DNA of 64,000 nt from Agrobacterium pusense (GTDB lineage: Bacteria > Pseudomonadota > Alphaproteobacteria > Rhizobiales > Rhizobiaceae), in NCBI RefSeq assembly GCF_900102105.1, contig NZ_FNBB01000007.1:179340-243339 (forward strand), in the 5' to 3' direction. The position numbers and the translations under genes were made by a program. Below the pieces are notes generated by a model. The model was given only the letters and a program-made list of their open reading frames with translations, was not told the origin of the DNA and did no database searches. Positions 50,368 through 59,867 of this stretch are shown here, in pieces. The first letter of the stretch is position 1. Every line of letters starts with the position of its first letter.

Positions 50368-50577
50368 ACGGGCTCCGTAACCGAGATAAACCTCGGGCGC
50401 TCAAATAAAGATGGTCAATTTTCGCGAAGTTTAAGTCTTGCGGGTAACACAACCGTTAATCACCGAGACTCCGACGAAATAAAGCCGATATTACCGGGCC
50501 TGACGCTGCGCGTTTACCGTGCATTAACCCTAACAGAACGATAAGAATGATCAAAGTTCGACTCGGAGCCAGATGAG
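50368..50577. promoter_or_regulatory. Divergent promoter region of the polysaccharide locus
   Basis: About 210 bases between the Wzc-like gene (minus) and the Wza-like gene (plus), both of which must start here. It is AT-richer than the flanking genes. No operator was identified with confidence. Confidence 0.4.
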
Positions 50578-51150
50578 ATGCCGCTCGCCGGATCACGACA
50601 TGTCACCGCACTGACGTTTGCCGTTCTGACGGCCCTTTCCGGCTGTTCGGCCTATCAGCCTGCGCCGCGGTCATTCAATGAGGCCGCACTGCAACCCTAT
50701 CACGTCGACAGCGGCGACAGACTGCGTATCAACGTGTTCGAACAGGCCGGGCTGACAAATACCTATACGGTCGATCAGGCGGGCTATGTCGCCTTCCCTC
50801 TCGTCGGTCAGGTGCCCGCGCGGGGCAAGACGCTGCCGCAGCTGGAAGCCGCGATTGCGGCCAAGCTTCGGCAGGGATATCTGCGCGATCCCGATGTCAC
50901 GATCGAGATAGATCGTTATCGCCCGGTCTTCATCATGGGCGAAGTGGGCCGTCCTGGCCAATATTCCTATGTGCCGGGCATGACGGTGCAGAACGCCATC
51001 GCCATTGCCGGCGGCTTCAGCCCGCGCGCCAATCAGGCAGATGTCGACGTCACCCGCAAGATAAACGCGGAAGTGATGACGGGCCGTATCGGTATCACCG
51101 CACCCATTCTTGCGGGTGATACCGTCTATGTGCGTGAACGCTTCTTCTGA
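50578..51150 (+). CDS. uppC: Wza-like outer-membrane polysaccharide export lipoprotein
   Basis: A 190-residue protein with a lipoprotein signal (lipobox LSGC near residue 22). A polysaccharide export (Poly_export) domain follows: YHVDSGDRLRINVFEQ, then a SLBB-type domain with RPVFIMGEVGRPGQYSYVPGMTVQNA. It is short for Wza, like other alphaproteobacterial PES proteins, so an additional outer-membrane partner may be needed. First gene of a rightward operon. The symbol rests on my memory that the Wza-type gene of the Agrobacterium unipolar polysaccharide cluster is uppC. Confidence 0.88.
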   Translation: MPLAGSRHVTALTFAVLTALSGCSAYQPAPRSFNEAALQPYHVDSGDRLRINVFEQAGLTNTYTVDQAGYVAFPLVGQVPARGKTLPQLEAAIAAKLRQGYLRDPDVTIEIDRYRPVFIMGEVGRPGQYSYVPGMTVQNAIAIAGGFSPRANQADVDVTRKINAEVMTGRIGITAPILAGDTVYVRERFF

Positions 51151-51166
51151 AAGGGGCGCGGCGAAC

Positions 51167-52309
51167 GTGTCGGACGACGGCCCTCCCCTGCGCATCATTC
51201 ACTGTTTTCGTTCGCCGGTGGGCGGCGTTTTCCGCCATGTGCGTGATCTTATCGAGGAACATGTCAGGCAGGGCCACAAGGTTGGCATCGTCTGCGACAG
51301 TTCCACCGGCGGCGCGCATGAGGAGAGGCTTTTCGCGCAGATTGCGCCGATGCTGGAGCTCGGCCTGACGCGCCTGCCCATCCGGCGCTCCATTACCCCG
51401 GGCGACCTGCTGGCGCTTTGGAAATCCTACAAACACATCAAAAGTTTGCGGCCGGACATTCTGCACGGGCACAGCGCCAAGGGTGGCGCTTTGGCCCGGC
51501 TGATCGGCTCATTGCTGCGGGCGAACAGGTATCGCGTAGCCCGCCTCTATTCACCGCACGGCGGAAGCCTGCATTATGCCCGCAACACCCTGAAGGGACA
51601 GCTCTTCCTGCGGCTGGAGCGGTTTCAGGAACGGTTCACCGATGCGCTCTGTTTCGTCTGCAAGTTCGAGCAGGCGGCCTATGAAGCCAAGGTTGGCAAA
51701 CCGCGCACCCGTACCGCGATGATCTATAACGGCGTACAGGAAAACGAGTTCGAACCCGTCCCCGCGCAAGAGGGCGCGGCGCATTTCCTCTATATCGGCA
51801 TGCTCCGTGACCTTAAGGGGCCTGACCTCTTCATCAAGGCCTTCGCGGAAATGGAGCGCGGCATCGGCCGGCCGATGTCCGGTGTCATCGTCGGCGATGG
51901 GCCGGACAGGGACAAATACGCGGCGATGATCGACAAGGCCGGTCTTTCCCGGCGCATTTCCATGCATGCCGCCATGCCCGCCAGACAGGCCTTCGCCCTG
52001 GCCACGACGGTGGTAGTCCCCTCTCGCGCGGAGGCCATGCCCTATATCGTGCTGGAGGCACTTGCAGCGGGAAAAACGGTCATCGCCTCCCATGTCGGCG
52101 GGATTCCCGAAGTCTTGGGAGAAGAAAGCGACGCGCTCGTCCCGGCCGGCGACGTCGAGGCGCTGGCGAGGGCCATGGCCAGGGATGCTGAAGATGCCGG
52201 TTGGGCGAAACGGATCATGCCCCACCCCGACAGCTTCAGGGCGAAGTTTTCGACGCCGGTCATGGCGGATGACATGATGAAGCTCTATCGCGACCTGCTG
52301 TTGCTCTAA
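51167..52309 (+). CDS. Glycosyltransferase family 4
   Basis: A GT-B retaining glycosyltransferase of about 380 residues. The N-terminal acceptor domain begins IIHCFRSPVGGVFRHVRDL. The donor-binding C-terminal domain has the EX7E motif in PSRAEAMPYIVLEALAAGK followed by ASHVGGIPEVL. I chose GTG 51167, preceded by AAAGGGG; an ATG at 51128 or TTG at 51110 would overlap the Wza-like gene by up to 41 bases. It is expected to add a sugar to the lipid-linked repeat unit of the locus polysaccharide. Confidence 0.88.
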   Translation: MSDDGPPLRIIHCFRSPVGGVFRHVRDLIEEHVRQGHKVGIVCDSSTGGAHEERLFAQIAPMLELGLTRLPIRRSITPGDLLALWKSYKHIKSLRPDILHGHSAKGGALARLIGSLLRANRYRVARLYSPHGGSLHYARNTLKGQLFLRLERFQERFTDALCFVCKFEQAAYEAKVGKPRTRTAMIYNGVQENEFEPVPAQEGAAHFLYIGMLRDLKGPDLFIKAFAEMERGIGRPMSGVIVGDGPDRDKYAAMIDKAGLSRRISMHAAMPARQAFALATTVVVPSRAEAMPYIVLEALAAGKTVIASHVGGIPEVLGEESDALVPAGDVEALARAMARDAEDAGWAKRIMPHPDSFRAKFSTPVMADDMMKLYRDLLLL

Positions 52310-52529
52310 AATCATTTCAAAAACACGATTTTTGATTGTATATTCCGTCATCCTCAAGAAACCCATCATAAACGTTTCTTAGCATGTTTCGGCTAGTTTC
52401 CAGATCGTGGAGCGCCGTGCGTCCGTCCGGATGCATCAGGCCCGCTCCACCACTTTGAAGTTGCGTATCGTCCGGTCGGAAATCGATGCCGATTTTCGCG
52501 CCGATGCGCTGGAGGGTGCGGACCAGGCA

Positions 52530-54083
52530 ATGACCAAGGCTGACAAGGATAGACTGCAATTCGATCTGGCGTCGTTGCGCAAACAGATTTCCGAGCAAGA
52601 GGCCAACGGGCCTTCGACATCGGAAGCCGTCGTTCTCAACCCCCTCGCACGGCAGATTGCCAACCAGCTTCGCGGCGGCAATCACTCCCCGAACATGGTG
52701 ATAGGCCAGTTGCGGCTTCTGGAATTCACCATGCTCGTGGTGATCGCGGCCATCATCAACGGCGTCGCCGCCGATCGGGGTATTGAGACCTTCTTGGCGG
52801 TTTTTGGCGGCGGCGTACTGGGGGCCGCGCTCTGCGTCTTTCTTCTTCAGGCCGGCGACTGTTATCAGTTGCCGACGCTACGCACGCCACTGTCGATGTT
52901 CGCTCGCATTCAGGGCGCGGTCTGCCTGTCTTTCGTTGGCACAGCCTGTTTCCTTCTGCTCTTTTTTCCCGATGCGCTGCATTCCTGGCAAGCCTTCGGC
53001 ATCTGGTATGCAATTGCCGCGATTGCCATTTTCACCGGACGACTGATCCTTGGCTTCGCCATCCGCCACTGGGGCCGCAATGGCGTCATGGAACGCCGGG
53101 CGGTCATCGTCGGCGGTGGTGATGCTGCCAAGGATCTCATTCGCTCGCTCGAGCAGCAATCCGACAACGACATCCGCATCTGCGGCATCTTCGATGACCG
53201 GCAAAGCGCGCGCTCTCCCGACGTCGTCGCGGGTTATCCCAAGCTCGGCACTTTCGCCGAACTGGTGGAATTCGCCCGCCTGACCAAACTGGATATGCTG
53301 ATCATTGCCCTGCCGTTAAGCGCCGAGGCACGCATTCTCCAGCTTTTGCGAAAGCTTTGGGTGCTCCCGGTCGATATCCGCATTGCGGCGCATGCCAACA
53401 AGCTGCGCTTTCGCCCGCGTGCCTATTCCCACGTCGGCAAGGTGCCGATGCTTGACGTTTTCGACAAACCGATCCGGGACTGGGATTCTGTCGCGAAGCG
53501 GCTGTTCGACATCACCTTCAGCCTCATCGGCATCGCCCTTCTGTGGCCGGTCATGGTGGGCGCGGCAATCGCGGTCAAAACGACGTCCAAGGGGCCTATC
53601 CTCTTCAAGCAGAAGCGCCATGGCTTCAACAATGAAACCATCAACGTCTGGAAGTTCCGGTCCATGTATACGGAACTCAGCGACCCGACCGCAAAAAAGG
53701 CCGTCACTAAGAACGATCCGCGCGTAACGCCCGTTGGCCGCTTTCTGCGCAAGTCCTCGATGGACGAGCTGCCGCAGCTTTTCAACGTTCTTCATGGCGA
53801 CCTGTCGCTGGTCGGGCCCCGCCCGCACGCGGTTCATGCCCAGACCGGCGACCTGAAATATACCGAAGTGGTGGAGCATTATTTCGCAAGACACAAGGTC
53901 AAGCCCGGCGTAACCGGTTGGGCCCAGATCAATGGCTGGCGCGGAGAAATCGACCATGGCGACAAGATCAAGTTCCGCACCGAATATGATCTCTATTACA
54001 TCGAGAACTGGTCGCTGTTTCTCGATCTCAAGATCCTGTTCCTGACGCCGATCCGGCTGCTCAAATCGGAAAACGCCTATTGA
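52530..54083 (+). CDS. uppE: Polyprenyl-phosphate hexose-1-phosphate transferase (WbaP/WcaJ type)
   Basis: A 517-residue initiating enzyme that loads the first sugar phosphate on undecaprenyl phosphate. Four N-terminal helices (about 65-180) are followed by a CoA-binding-like Rossmann domain (AVIVGGGDAAKDLIRSLEQQ). The catalytic bacterial sugar transferase domain completes it (KRLFDITFSLIGIALLWP, WKFRSMYTE, RFLRKSSMDELPQLFNVLHG, LVGPRPHA). ATG 52530 follows GGAGGG, although GTG 52407 would extend it by 41 codons. Symbol from memory that the Agrobacterium upp cluster PHPT is uppE. Confidence 0.9.
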   Translation: MTKADKDRLQFDLASLRKQISEQEANGPSTSEAVVLNPLARQIANQLRGGNHSPNMVIGQLRLLEFTMLVVIAAIINGVAADRGIETFLAVFGGGVLGAALCVFLLQAGDCYQLPTLRTPLSMFARIQGAVCLSFVGTACFLLLFFPDALHSWQAFGIWYAIAAIAIFTGRLILGFAIRHWGRNGVMERRAVIVGGGDAAKDLIRSLEQQSDNDIRICGIFDDRQSARSPDVVAGYPKLGTFAELVEFARLTKLDMLIIALPLSAEARILQLLRKLWVLPVDIRIAAHANKLRFRPRAYSHVGKVPMLDVFDKPIRDWDSVAKRLFDITFSLIGIALLWPVMVGAAIAVKTTSKGPILFKQKRHGFNNETINVWKFRSMYTELSDPTAKKAVTKNDPRVTPVGRFLRKSSMDELPQLFNVLHGDLSLVGPRPHAVHAQTGDLKYTEVVEHYFARHKVKPGVTGWAQINGWRGEIDHGDKIKFRTEYDLYYIENWSLFLDLKILFLTPIRLLKSENAY

Positions 54084-55321
54084 CCCACACCGGTTACCAG
54101 CACGCCCCGGATTTCGATGCGCCTTTGGCTGCCATGCGGCTCATCGGTTCGTTCTTCATTGCCTTCGGCGTGTTTCTTTCCGGCTTCGTTATCTCCGAGC
54201 CAGCGCCCTATGAGCTGATGATGGTTGGGCAAGTGGCCCTGTGGTTTCTGCTTGGCCTGCGACTTTCACGCACCGTCGTCCTGCTGCTGTGCCTGTTGCT
54301 CGCCTTCAATATCGGCGGATATCTCTCGCTCACCACCATGGCCGACCTGGATGAGGGGCCGCTTTATCTCGCCGTTTCGACTTTTCTGGCGCTGACTTCG
54401 GTGTTTTACGCGGCAATCATCGAGGACCGATACCAGCGGCTGCTTTTGATTTTCCGGGCGTGGCTGGCGGCGGCGGTGATCACCTCCCTGCTCGGCATCA
54501 TCGGCTATTTTCACGCCATTCCGGGCTTCGAAGTCTTCACCCTTTACGATCGCGCCAAAGGCGCCTTTCAGGATCCGAACGTCTTCGGTCCCTTTCTGGT
54601 GACACCATCGCTTTATCTCATCTACGGCCTGCTGACCGGCAAGACGATGCACGCACCCTGGCGAATCCTCGGCCTGCTGATCCTGTCGCTTGGCGTGTTC
54701 CTGTCGTTTTCGCGTGCGGCCTGGGGGCTGTTTCTGTTTGCCACCGTACTGCTCGTCTTCGTCATGATGCTGAAGGAACGTACGGCGGCGTTTCGCCTGA
54801 AAATCCTCGTGCTGTTTCTCATCGCCGCCGGACTGATGGTAGCGGCTGTCCTCATCGCGCTGCAGTTCAAACAGGTGGCCGATTTGTTCTCCAGCCGCGC
54901 CTCGGCCGTGCAATCTTATGATGGCGGCCATCTGGGACGGTTCGCCCGCCATTATCTCGGTTTCCTGCTGGCGATGGAACATCCGCTCGGTATCGGCCCG
55001 ATGGTGTTCGACAATATCTTTCCAGCAGCCGAGCACAATATCTGGCTGAAAAGCCTGACGACACATGGCTGGTTCGGCTTCGTCATCTATCTCGTCCTGA
55101 TCTGCTGGACCATCGCCGCCGGTTTCAGACATCTCTTGCGCCCGCGCCCGTGGCAGGCCTTCCTGATCATTTCGTGGGTGGCTTTCGTCGGGCATGTGAT
55201 GATCGGTGCTGTCATCGATACCGACCACTGGCGACACTTCTTCCTGCTGCTCGGCATATTGTGGGGTTGCATGGCACTGGAAAAACGCGAAGGCCTGCGC
55301 CGGCGCGCGGTTGGCGCATAA
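54080..55321 (+). CDS. Wzy/O-antigen ligase-like membrane protein
   Basis: A 413-residue integral membrane protein with about ten to eleven helices and a large loop near residues 290-330 (AMEHPLGIGPMVFDNIFPAAEHNIWLK). That loop is typical of the Wzy polymerase/WaaL family, with the conserved His-Asn region (AEHNIWL). It overlaps the end of the sugar transferase gene by 4 bases and starts with TTG (ATTGA junction), so it is translationally coupled. It is likely the polymerase for the locus polysaccharide; a ligase role cannot be excluded. No Wzx flippase is encoded nearby. Confidence 0.85.
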   Translation: MTHTGYQHAPDFDAPLAAMRLIGSFFIAFGVFLSGFVISEPAPYELMMVGQVALWFLLGLRLSRTVVLLLCLLLAFNIGGYLSLTTMADLDEGPLYLAVSTFLALTSVFYAAIIEDRYQRLLLIFRAWLAAAVITSLLGIIGYFHAIPGFEVFTLYDRAKGAFQDPNVFGPFLVTPSLYLIYGLLTGKTMHAPWRILGLLILSLGVFLSFSRAAWGLFLFATVLLVFVMMLKERTAAFRLKILVLFLIAAGLMVAAVLIALQFKQVADLFSSRASAVQSYDGGHLGRFARHYLGFLLAMEHPLGIGPMVFDNIFPAAEHNIWLKSLTTHGWFGFVIYLVLICWTIAAGFRHLLRPRPWQAFLIISWVAFVGHVMIGAVIDTDHWRHFFLLLGILWGCMALEKREGLRRRAVGA

Positions 55322-55398
55322 ACAGCTAACCTAACGGAACCTTCCACGATTTCATGCGTTTAGCCCCCGATTCTGATTGTCAAACGGGGAGACATCTT

Positions 55399-55548
55399 AT
55401 GACGCAGACCAATAATCTCTATCTCATCATCGGCGCGCTGATTGTCGTCATCGCAGGCCTTGGCATTTACGTCTGGCATGAAGAAAGCAAGCCCAAGGGG
55501 ATCGAGATGAATATCGGCCCGAATGGTGTTTCCGTTCAGGAAAACTGA
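55399..55548 (+). CDS. Small single-pass membrane protein
   Basis: A 49-residue protein, MTQTNNLYLIIGALIVVIAG and onward, with one strong helix and a periplasmic-type tail (EESKPKGIEMNIGPNGVSV). ATG 55399 follows GGGGAGA; a longer frame to 55354 is unsupported. A large hairpin terminator follows 33 bases after the stop. Similar short helix-plus-tail proteins are common in rhizobia; the function is unknown to me. Confidence 0.75.
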   Translation: MTQTNNLYLIIGALIVVIAGLGIYVWHEESKPKGIEMNIGPNGVSVQEN

Positions 55549-55580
55549 GCCGCAAGCGTCGCGCAAAGTCCGACGATTAA

Positions 55581-55627
55581 ACCGGGTGCGTTCCAGCCCA
55601 AAAACGGCCGGAACGCACCCGGTCTTC
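55581..55627 (+). terminator. Intrinsic terminator after the small membrane protein
   Basis: A 14-pair stem ACCGGGTGCGTTCC/GGAACGCACCCGGT (55581-55594 and 55610-55623) with a 15-base loop, then TCTTCTT on the plus strand. Confidence 0.8.
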
Positions 55628-55723
55628 TTATGAAAGAGGACAAATGGCAGGAATCGCAGATTCACGCCGCGCCGGCCCGGTACGGATGATGCGTATCTGG
55701 TCCGATCATGGACATCCCGCGCA

Positions 55724-56140
55724 ATGGTCTCCTCCATCGACCTTTCCACACGTCTCACCGCCACCAAACTGGCCCTCAAGGCCATCAGGGAACAGGAAGA
55801 CAACTCCGCTGCGACTTCCACATCATCACGGACGACGCTGCTCAATTCCTATGGCATCGACACCACCACCTCCACCTCTTCCAGCAATACGCGGCTGACG
55901 CAGCTTCTGGCGCAATATGCACGAACCTCGGGCAATGAGGCGGAGAGCGGTGATACGGACAAGACGGCCGCTTCCGGGGACATCACCCGGGCGGACTTCA
56001 TGAAGGATCTGAAAGCGACGCTCGAAGAACTTTCCGGGGATCCCGCCAAGGCGGCGCAGGCCAAGTCGATGCTGGAAGCATTGGCTGCCGGCACGCTGAC
56101 GGTGTCCAACCCGGCGGACGGCGTAAAGATCAAAGCGTGA
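55724..56140 (+). CDS. Hypothetical protein, Ser/Thr-rich
   Basis: A 138-residue protein that I do not recognise. The first half is rich in Ser and Thr (TTTSTSSSNTRL). The second half has predicted helices (ITRADFMKDLKATLEELSGD, AKAAQAKSMLEALAAG). No signal peptide or membrane helix. It is followed after 3 bases by another small gene, so the two form a pair. Confidence 0.6.
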   Translation: MVSSIDLSTRLTATKLALKAIREQEDNSAATSTSSRTTLLNSYGIDTTTSTSSSNTRLTQLLAQYARTSGNEAESGDTDKTAASGDITRADFMKDLKATLEELSGDPAKAAQAKSMLEALAAGTLTVSNPADGVKIKA

Positions 56141-56143
56141 AAT

Positions 56144-56374
56144 GTGACAGACGACCCCAAGACCGCCTCGAAACCCGCCACAGCGATCACAACGGCGGGC
56201 TGGAGCGACTTCCTGAAGGATCATCTGAAACGCGATGGAGCGGCCTATGCAAAGGGCGCCAACGGGGCTTATATCGATGGCATTTCCGGCGACAACGCGT
56301 TTTTTGGCAGTGTCGGCAGCCGTTATTATTATCTCACCTGGCCGCAGGCTAAGGACGGCACACTCACCGTTTGA
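56144..56374 (+). CDS. Hypothetical protein, partner of the preceding gene
   Basis: A 76-residue protein starting at GTG, 3 bases after the preceding stop. The sequence contains SDFLKDHLKRDGAAYAKGAN and an aromatic stretch (SRYYYLTWPQAKDG). No known family and no export signal. Likely translated together with the upstream gene. Confidence 0.55.
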   Translation: MTDDPKTASKPATAITTAGWSDFLKDHLKRDGAAYAKGANGAYIDGISGDNAFFGSVGSRYYYLTWPQAKDGTLTV

Positions 56375-56437
56375 CAGCAACGGCTGACGCAGAAGCGCTG
56401 CGACATCGATGATGCCGCAGCGTTGCTTTTATCCGTT

Positions 56438-56974
56438 TCAGGCAACCGGTGTAGCAGGCTGATGGCTCCCGCCCGAAAGTGCTTTCTGTAGTTCGGCTTC
56501 CTGCTCCGGCGAGAGCGATGTTTTGATAACCCTGCCGCGCAGCCCTTCCAGTTCCGCCAGAACCTTTTCCGGCTGCACCTTTCGGATCAATACGAAAAGA
56601 GCCGACGACCCGTTTGGAATGGTCTCGCCCAGGGATTTGATGAAATCGTCATCGATGCCGTAATCCGTCAGCGAGCCCGCAAGCGCGCCCGTTCCCGCGC
56701 CAATGGCACCGCCGATCGCAAATCCCGCCAGCGGGTTGAGGAACAGCAGGCCGACGAGGCCGCCCCACAGGCCACCGGACAGAAATCCGGAACTTGCACC
56801 GATCGCTGTCAGGTTGACGCTCTGCTTCAGATGAACCTTGCCATTTTCATCGCGAACCACGACAACGGCATCTTCCAGATCGACCAGATACTCCTTCTTC
56901 AGGCTCGCAAGCTTCAGAAGGACCCGGTCGGCCTCTTCCGTTCCGTCAAAACCGACAACGACAAGTTCGGACAT
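56438..56974 (-). CDS. DUF1269 family membrane protein
   Basis: A 178-residue protein. The pattern VVVGFDGTEEADRVLLKLASL at the N-terminus and the glycine-rich double helix GLWGGLVGLLFLNPLAGFAIGGAIGAGTGALAGSL (about residues 70-105) define DUF1269. The last 20 residues are polar. Family members are often stress-linked; no mechanism is known to me. Confidence 0.9.
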   Translation of the reverse strand: MSELVVVGFDGTEEADRVLLKLASLKKEYLVDLEDAVVVVRDENGKVHLKQSVNLTAIGASSGFLSGGLWGGLVGLLFLNPLAGFAIGGAIGAGTGALAGSLTDYGIDDDFIKSLGETIPNGSSALFVLIRKVQPEKVLAELEGLRGRVIKTSLSPEQEAELQKALSGGSHQPATPVA

Positions 56975-57204
56975 TGTTTGTCTCCCTGAGTTTCAATTCC
57001 GCTGCGAATGAACGTTAAAGATCGCGGCAGGTTCCGGCCATGATGAAAAGATGATGTGTCAGGTGTTTGACAGCCACGCAGCCGGCAAAACGCGGTGCTC
57101 CATTGATCCCATTCCCGCAGTCCACATCCTTTGTTCGTTTTTTTTAGAAAAGGCCATTTTCCGCTTGCGCCCTAACAGGCTTCTATATAAACGGCTTTCA
57201 GGTT

Positions 57205-57281
<77 letters not shown>

Positions 57282-57419
57282 TTAAATCAGATAGATAGCC
57301 AGTTCCCCCAGAGCTGGCTATATTTGTTTTAGCGCTCCAGTAGCGAGCGTTTTGCGCAAGTTTCAAACATCCCGTTCGGGTGTGCATTTATTCAAGCCTT
57401 GAGAACGAAGTGTGCTGAG

Positions 57420-57680
57420 ATGGCAAAAAAAACGAAAATAGAACACTCGGAATTTTCAGGCGAGTTTGAAGACGAGGGTATCACTGTCCTTGTTGACATC
57501 TACCGGCCCGCGGGCACCCAGCAAGACTGGACCCTGGAAGTTATCAGCGAGCACGACGATGTCACCACCTGGGACGAACCTTTCGCAACCGACAAAGACG
57601 CATGGGAAGAATTCCTGGCTACCTGCGAAAAAGACGGGATTCGCAGCTTTCTGGATAGCGAGGATCCTTCGGTCCATTAA
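57420..57680 (+). CDS. Small hypothetical protein
   Basis: An 86-residue acidic protein starting MAKKTKIEHSEFSGEFEDEG, with VLVDIYRPAGTQQDWTLEVI and EPFATDKDAWEEFL. It has the look of a compact soluble domain conserved in Rhizobiaceae, but I cannot name a family. ATG 57420 is preferred to TTG 57399 although both ribosome sites are weak. Confidence 0.6.
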   Translation: MAKKTKIEHSEFSGEFEDEGITVLVDIYRPAGTQQDWTLEVISEHDDVTTWDEPFATDKDAWEEFLATCEKDGIRSFLDSEDPSVH

Positions 57681-57890
57681 CCCATCGGGCGACGCCGCGC
57701 TTGGGTTGGGTTAAAGCTCCTTTAGGACCCCAGGCTCACCGGCCCATTTTGCTTAGGTGCTCACCGGCAAATTCTACAAAAAAAGCGGGCGCGATATGCC
57801 GTCGCCCTCCGTCAAACGACGATGTGCATTGCCGTGTTGACTCTCTGCTAAAATTAGAACATTTAGTGAACAAAAGAGAGGTCACCTACC

Positions 57891-58094
57891 ATGTCCGACG
57901 CTAAAAAGATCACCCCCATACGGCCTGACGACATAGCGGGATACGTCATCCAGTGTCATGACGGTGATGCAAGGGCGGCCGTCGAGGCGCTACTCGGCGA
58001 AATCGAGCATTTGCAGGAGCAGCTGTCCCTTGCTGTCGCCATCATGGGAAAAGGATATACGCGCGGGTGGACGCCGGACATGGAGCGCGATTAG
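57891..58094 (+). CDS. Small hypothetical protein with coiled segment
   Basis: A 67-residue protein (MSDAKKITPIRPDDIAGYVI...). Residues 26-50 form a likely amphipathic helix (AAVEALLGEIEHLQEQLSLAVA), followed by a polar tail. AGAGAGGT upstream is a plausible ribosome site. Family unknown. Confidence 0.6.
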   Translation: MSDAKKITPIRPDDIAGYVIQCHDGDARAAVEALLGEIEHLQEQLSLAVAIMGKGYTRGWTPDMERD

Positions 58095-58286
58095 AAATCG
58101 CCCTATCCACAGCTGGTCTCCGATACCCATGACGCGGTCAAGTCGAACAGATTCCACGCTCCGATAAAAGCTTCCCCTGCCGACAGAGAGCCGAAGCGCG
58201 GGTGGACAATTCACAGAAGCATTACAGCCAATGGCGCTTCAGAAACGGGGCGTTATCAGTTACTTCCCGACCGGTCGAAGCCTTGC

Positions 58287-58874
58287 TCAATATTCATTGG
58301 AAGCGATGGCAAAGTCGTCAGTGATCGGCATATCCTCCACATTTTCCCAGGTCCGGTCCATGGCATAGGTTTGCGAGAGATAGGGAATGCCGATGTGGCC
58401 ATAGCGAACCGAGAGCTGACTTTCTGCTTCCTTTTCTCCAAGACGCGCGACGCGACTGAGATAAAGCGCGGTCGCGAGGCCCGTCCTGTCCGCACCCGCC
58501 TTACAATGAATGAGAATCGGTTTCGGCGCGTCGCGCATGATCGCGACCAGCTCGTTTACCTGGCTCATGTTGAGCTCCTGGCTCGCGGACATGCCAAAAT
58601 CAATATGATTCAATCCGAGTTTGCGCGAGGTCTCGACCTCATCCCGGTACCACGCCTGGGATTCATTTGACCCGCGCAGATTGATCACAGTCCTTATTCC
58701 GTGATCCTTGGTGTAGCGAACAAGTTGCTCGCTGCTCGGCTGGTTGGAGCGATAAAGCTGCCCGGCCATCACCTCGTGGAAGTTGCCGAGGAGTTGAATG
58801 GCATAGAGATATCCGCCTGCCGCAAGCACGACGAGGCCCATGCCCCCAAAGGAGCACTTCCAGAATCTTCGCAT
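58287..58874 (-). CDS. Dual-specificity/tyrosine protein phosphatase family protein
   Basis: A 195-residue protein. The signature HCKAGADRTGLA (CX5R with Cys near residue 126) is intact, and the upstream RTVINLRGSNES with the general-acid region fits the DSP-like family. The N-terminus (GMGLVVLAAGGYLYAIQLLG) is one membrane helix, so the catalytic domain is anchored, probably in the periplasm. Substrate unknown. Confidence 0.88.
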   Translation of the reverse strand: MRRFWKCSFGGMGLVVLAAGGYLYAIQLLGNFHEVMAGQLYRSNQPSSEQLVRYTKDHGIRTVINLRGSNESQAWYRDEVETSRKLGLNHIDFGMSASQELNMSQVNELVAIMRDAPKPILIHCKAGADRTGLATALYLSRVARLGEKEAESQLSVRYGHIGIPYLSQTYAMDRTWENVEDMPITDDFAIASNEY

Positions 58875-58979
58875 AATAAAACGGTTCCCTGATTGGACAG
58901 GGGAACCGATACAGGTGGATTCTGACAGTAGGCTGAAAGTTATGCGACAGTATTGTAAGAGTAGAAAAATTGCTTTCGA

Positions 58980-59573
58980 TCAACGCACGAAAACGTAAAC
59001 CGCGTAGATGGCGATAAGTGCCGCCGCCGCCGCGGCCGTGATGGCGCCGAGGCGTTTTTCGATAAAATGGCGGACCGATTCACCGTATCTTTGCAGCAAA
59101 CCGGCAAGGATGAAAAAGCGCGCGCCGCGCGTGACGACCGCCGACAGAATGAACAGGCCAAGGCTGATATTGGCCGCGCCCGACAGGATGGTAACCACCT
59201 TGATTGGCGGCAGGTGCGCAAGGCCCGATGTCACCAGCAGAAGAACGATGGTTTCATAATCCACCGAGTTCTTCAGATGCTCGAAGCTGTCGAGCTTGCC
59301 GTAAAATTCAAGAATAGGCCGGGCAATGCTCTCAAACGCATAATGACCGAGGAACCAGCCCGCTATGCCGCCCAGAACCGAGGCGACCGTGGCCACGAGC
59401 GCGTAAAACATCGCTTTTTTCGGCTTCGCCAATACCATGGGCAAAAAAAGCACGTCGGCAGGAACAACGAAAACGGAGCTTTCCACGAAAGCCACGATTG
59501 CCAGCCACCACACGGCGGTTTTGCGCGCGGCGAGCGCCATCGTCCAGGCATAGATGTTTTTCAGCATTTTCAT
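58980..59573 (-). CDS. VTT-domain (YqaA/DedA-like) membrane protein
   Basis: A 197-residue integral membrane protein with about five helices. FVVPADVLFLPMVLAKPKKA and SVLGGIAGWFLGHYA are typical of YqaA-like VTT proteins. Members of the broader family move lipid carriers across membranes, but the role of this branch is unproven. GGGGAC precedes ATG 59573; the stop lies about 105 bases from the phosphatase start. Confidence 0.85.
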   Translation of the reverse strand: MKMLKNIYAWTMALAARKTAVWWLAIVAFVESSVFVVPADVLFLPMVLAKPKKAMFYALVATVASVLGGIAGWFLGHYAFESIARPILEFYGKLDSFEHLKNSVDYETIVLLLVTSGLAHLPPIKVVTILSGAANISLGLFILSAVVTRGARFFILAGLLQRYGESVRHFIEKRLGAITAAAAAALIAIYAVYVFVR

Positions 59574-59867
59574 GTCCCCGGGGAAGAATGGTCAGGAGGC
59601 AGACGGAGGCAAGACACAGGCGGAATTTCACCCGGTCAATCAACGGCAGGCGGCGGGTCGGAAACCCGTCACGAAGCAGGATTAGAGACAACTCAAGAGA
59701 ATGGCAAATGTTGGAAGATTTATTTTTGCATCGCGGAAAATGAAAAAGTCCCACGATTCCAATCCATACCGGAGACTGGTTGCTGCGATGCGAAATTTCA
59801 TCTCTAGGTAGATCAACTCGCCTTTTTGCTGTAGAATAAGAGGTGGCGGGAAGAGGAGGAAGTTATC

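Noticed and set aside
57733..57768. Two copies of GCTCACCGGC near the gene at 57.9 kb
   Set aside because: Only two short copies at irregular spacing; too little to support an operator.
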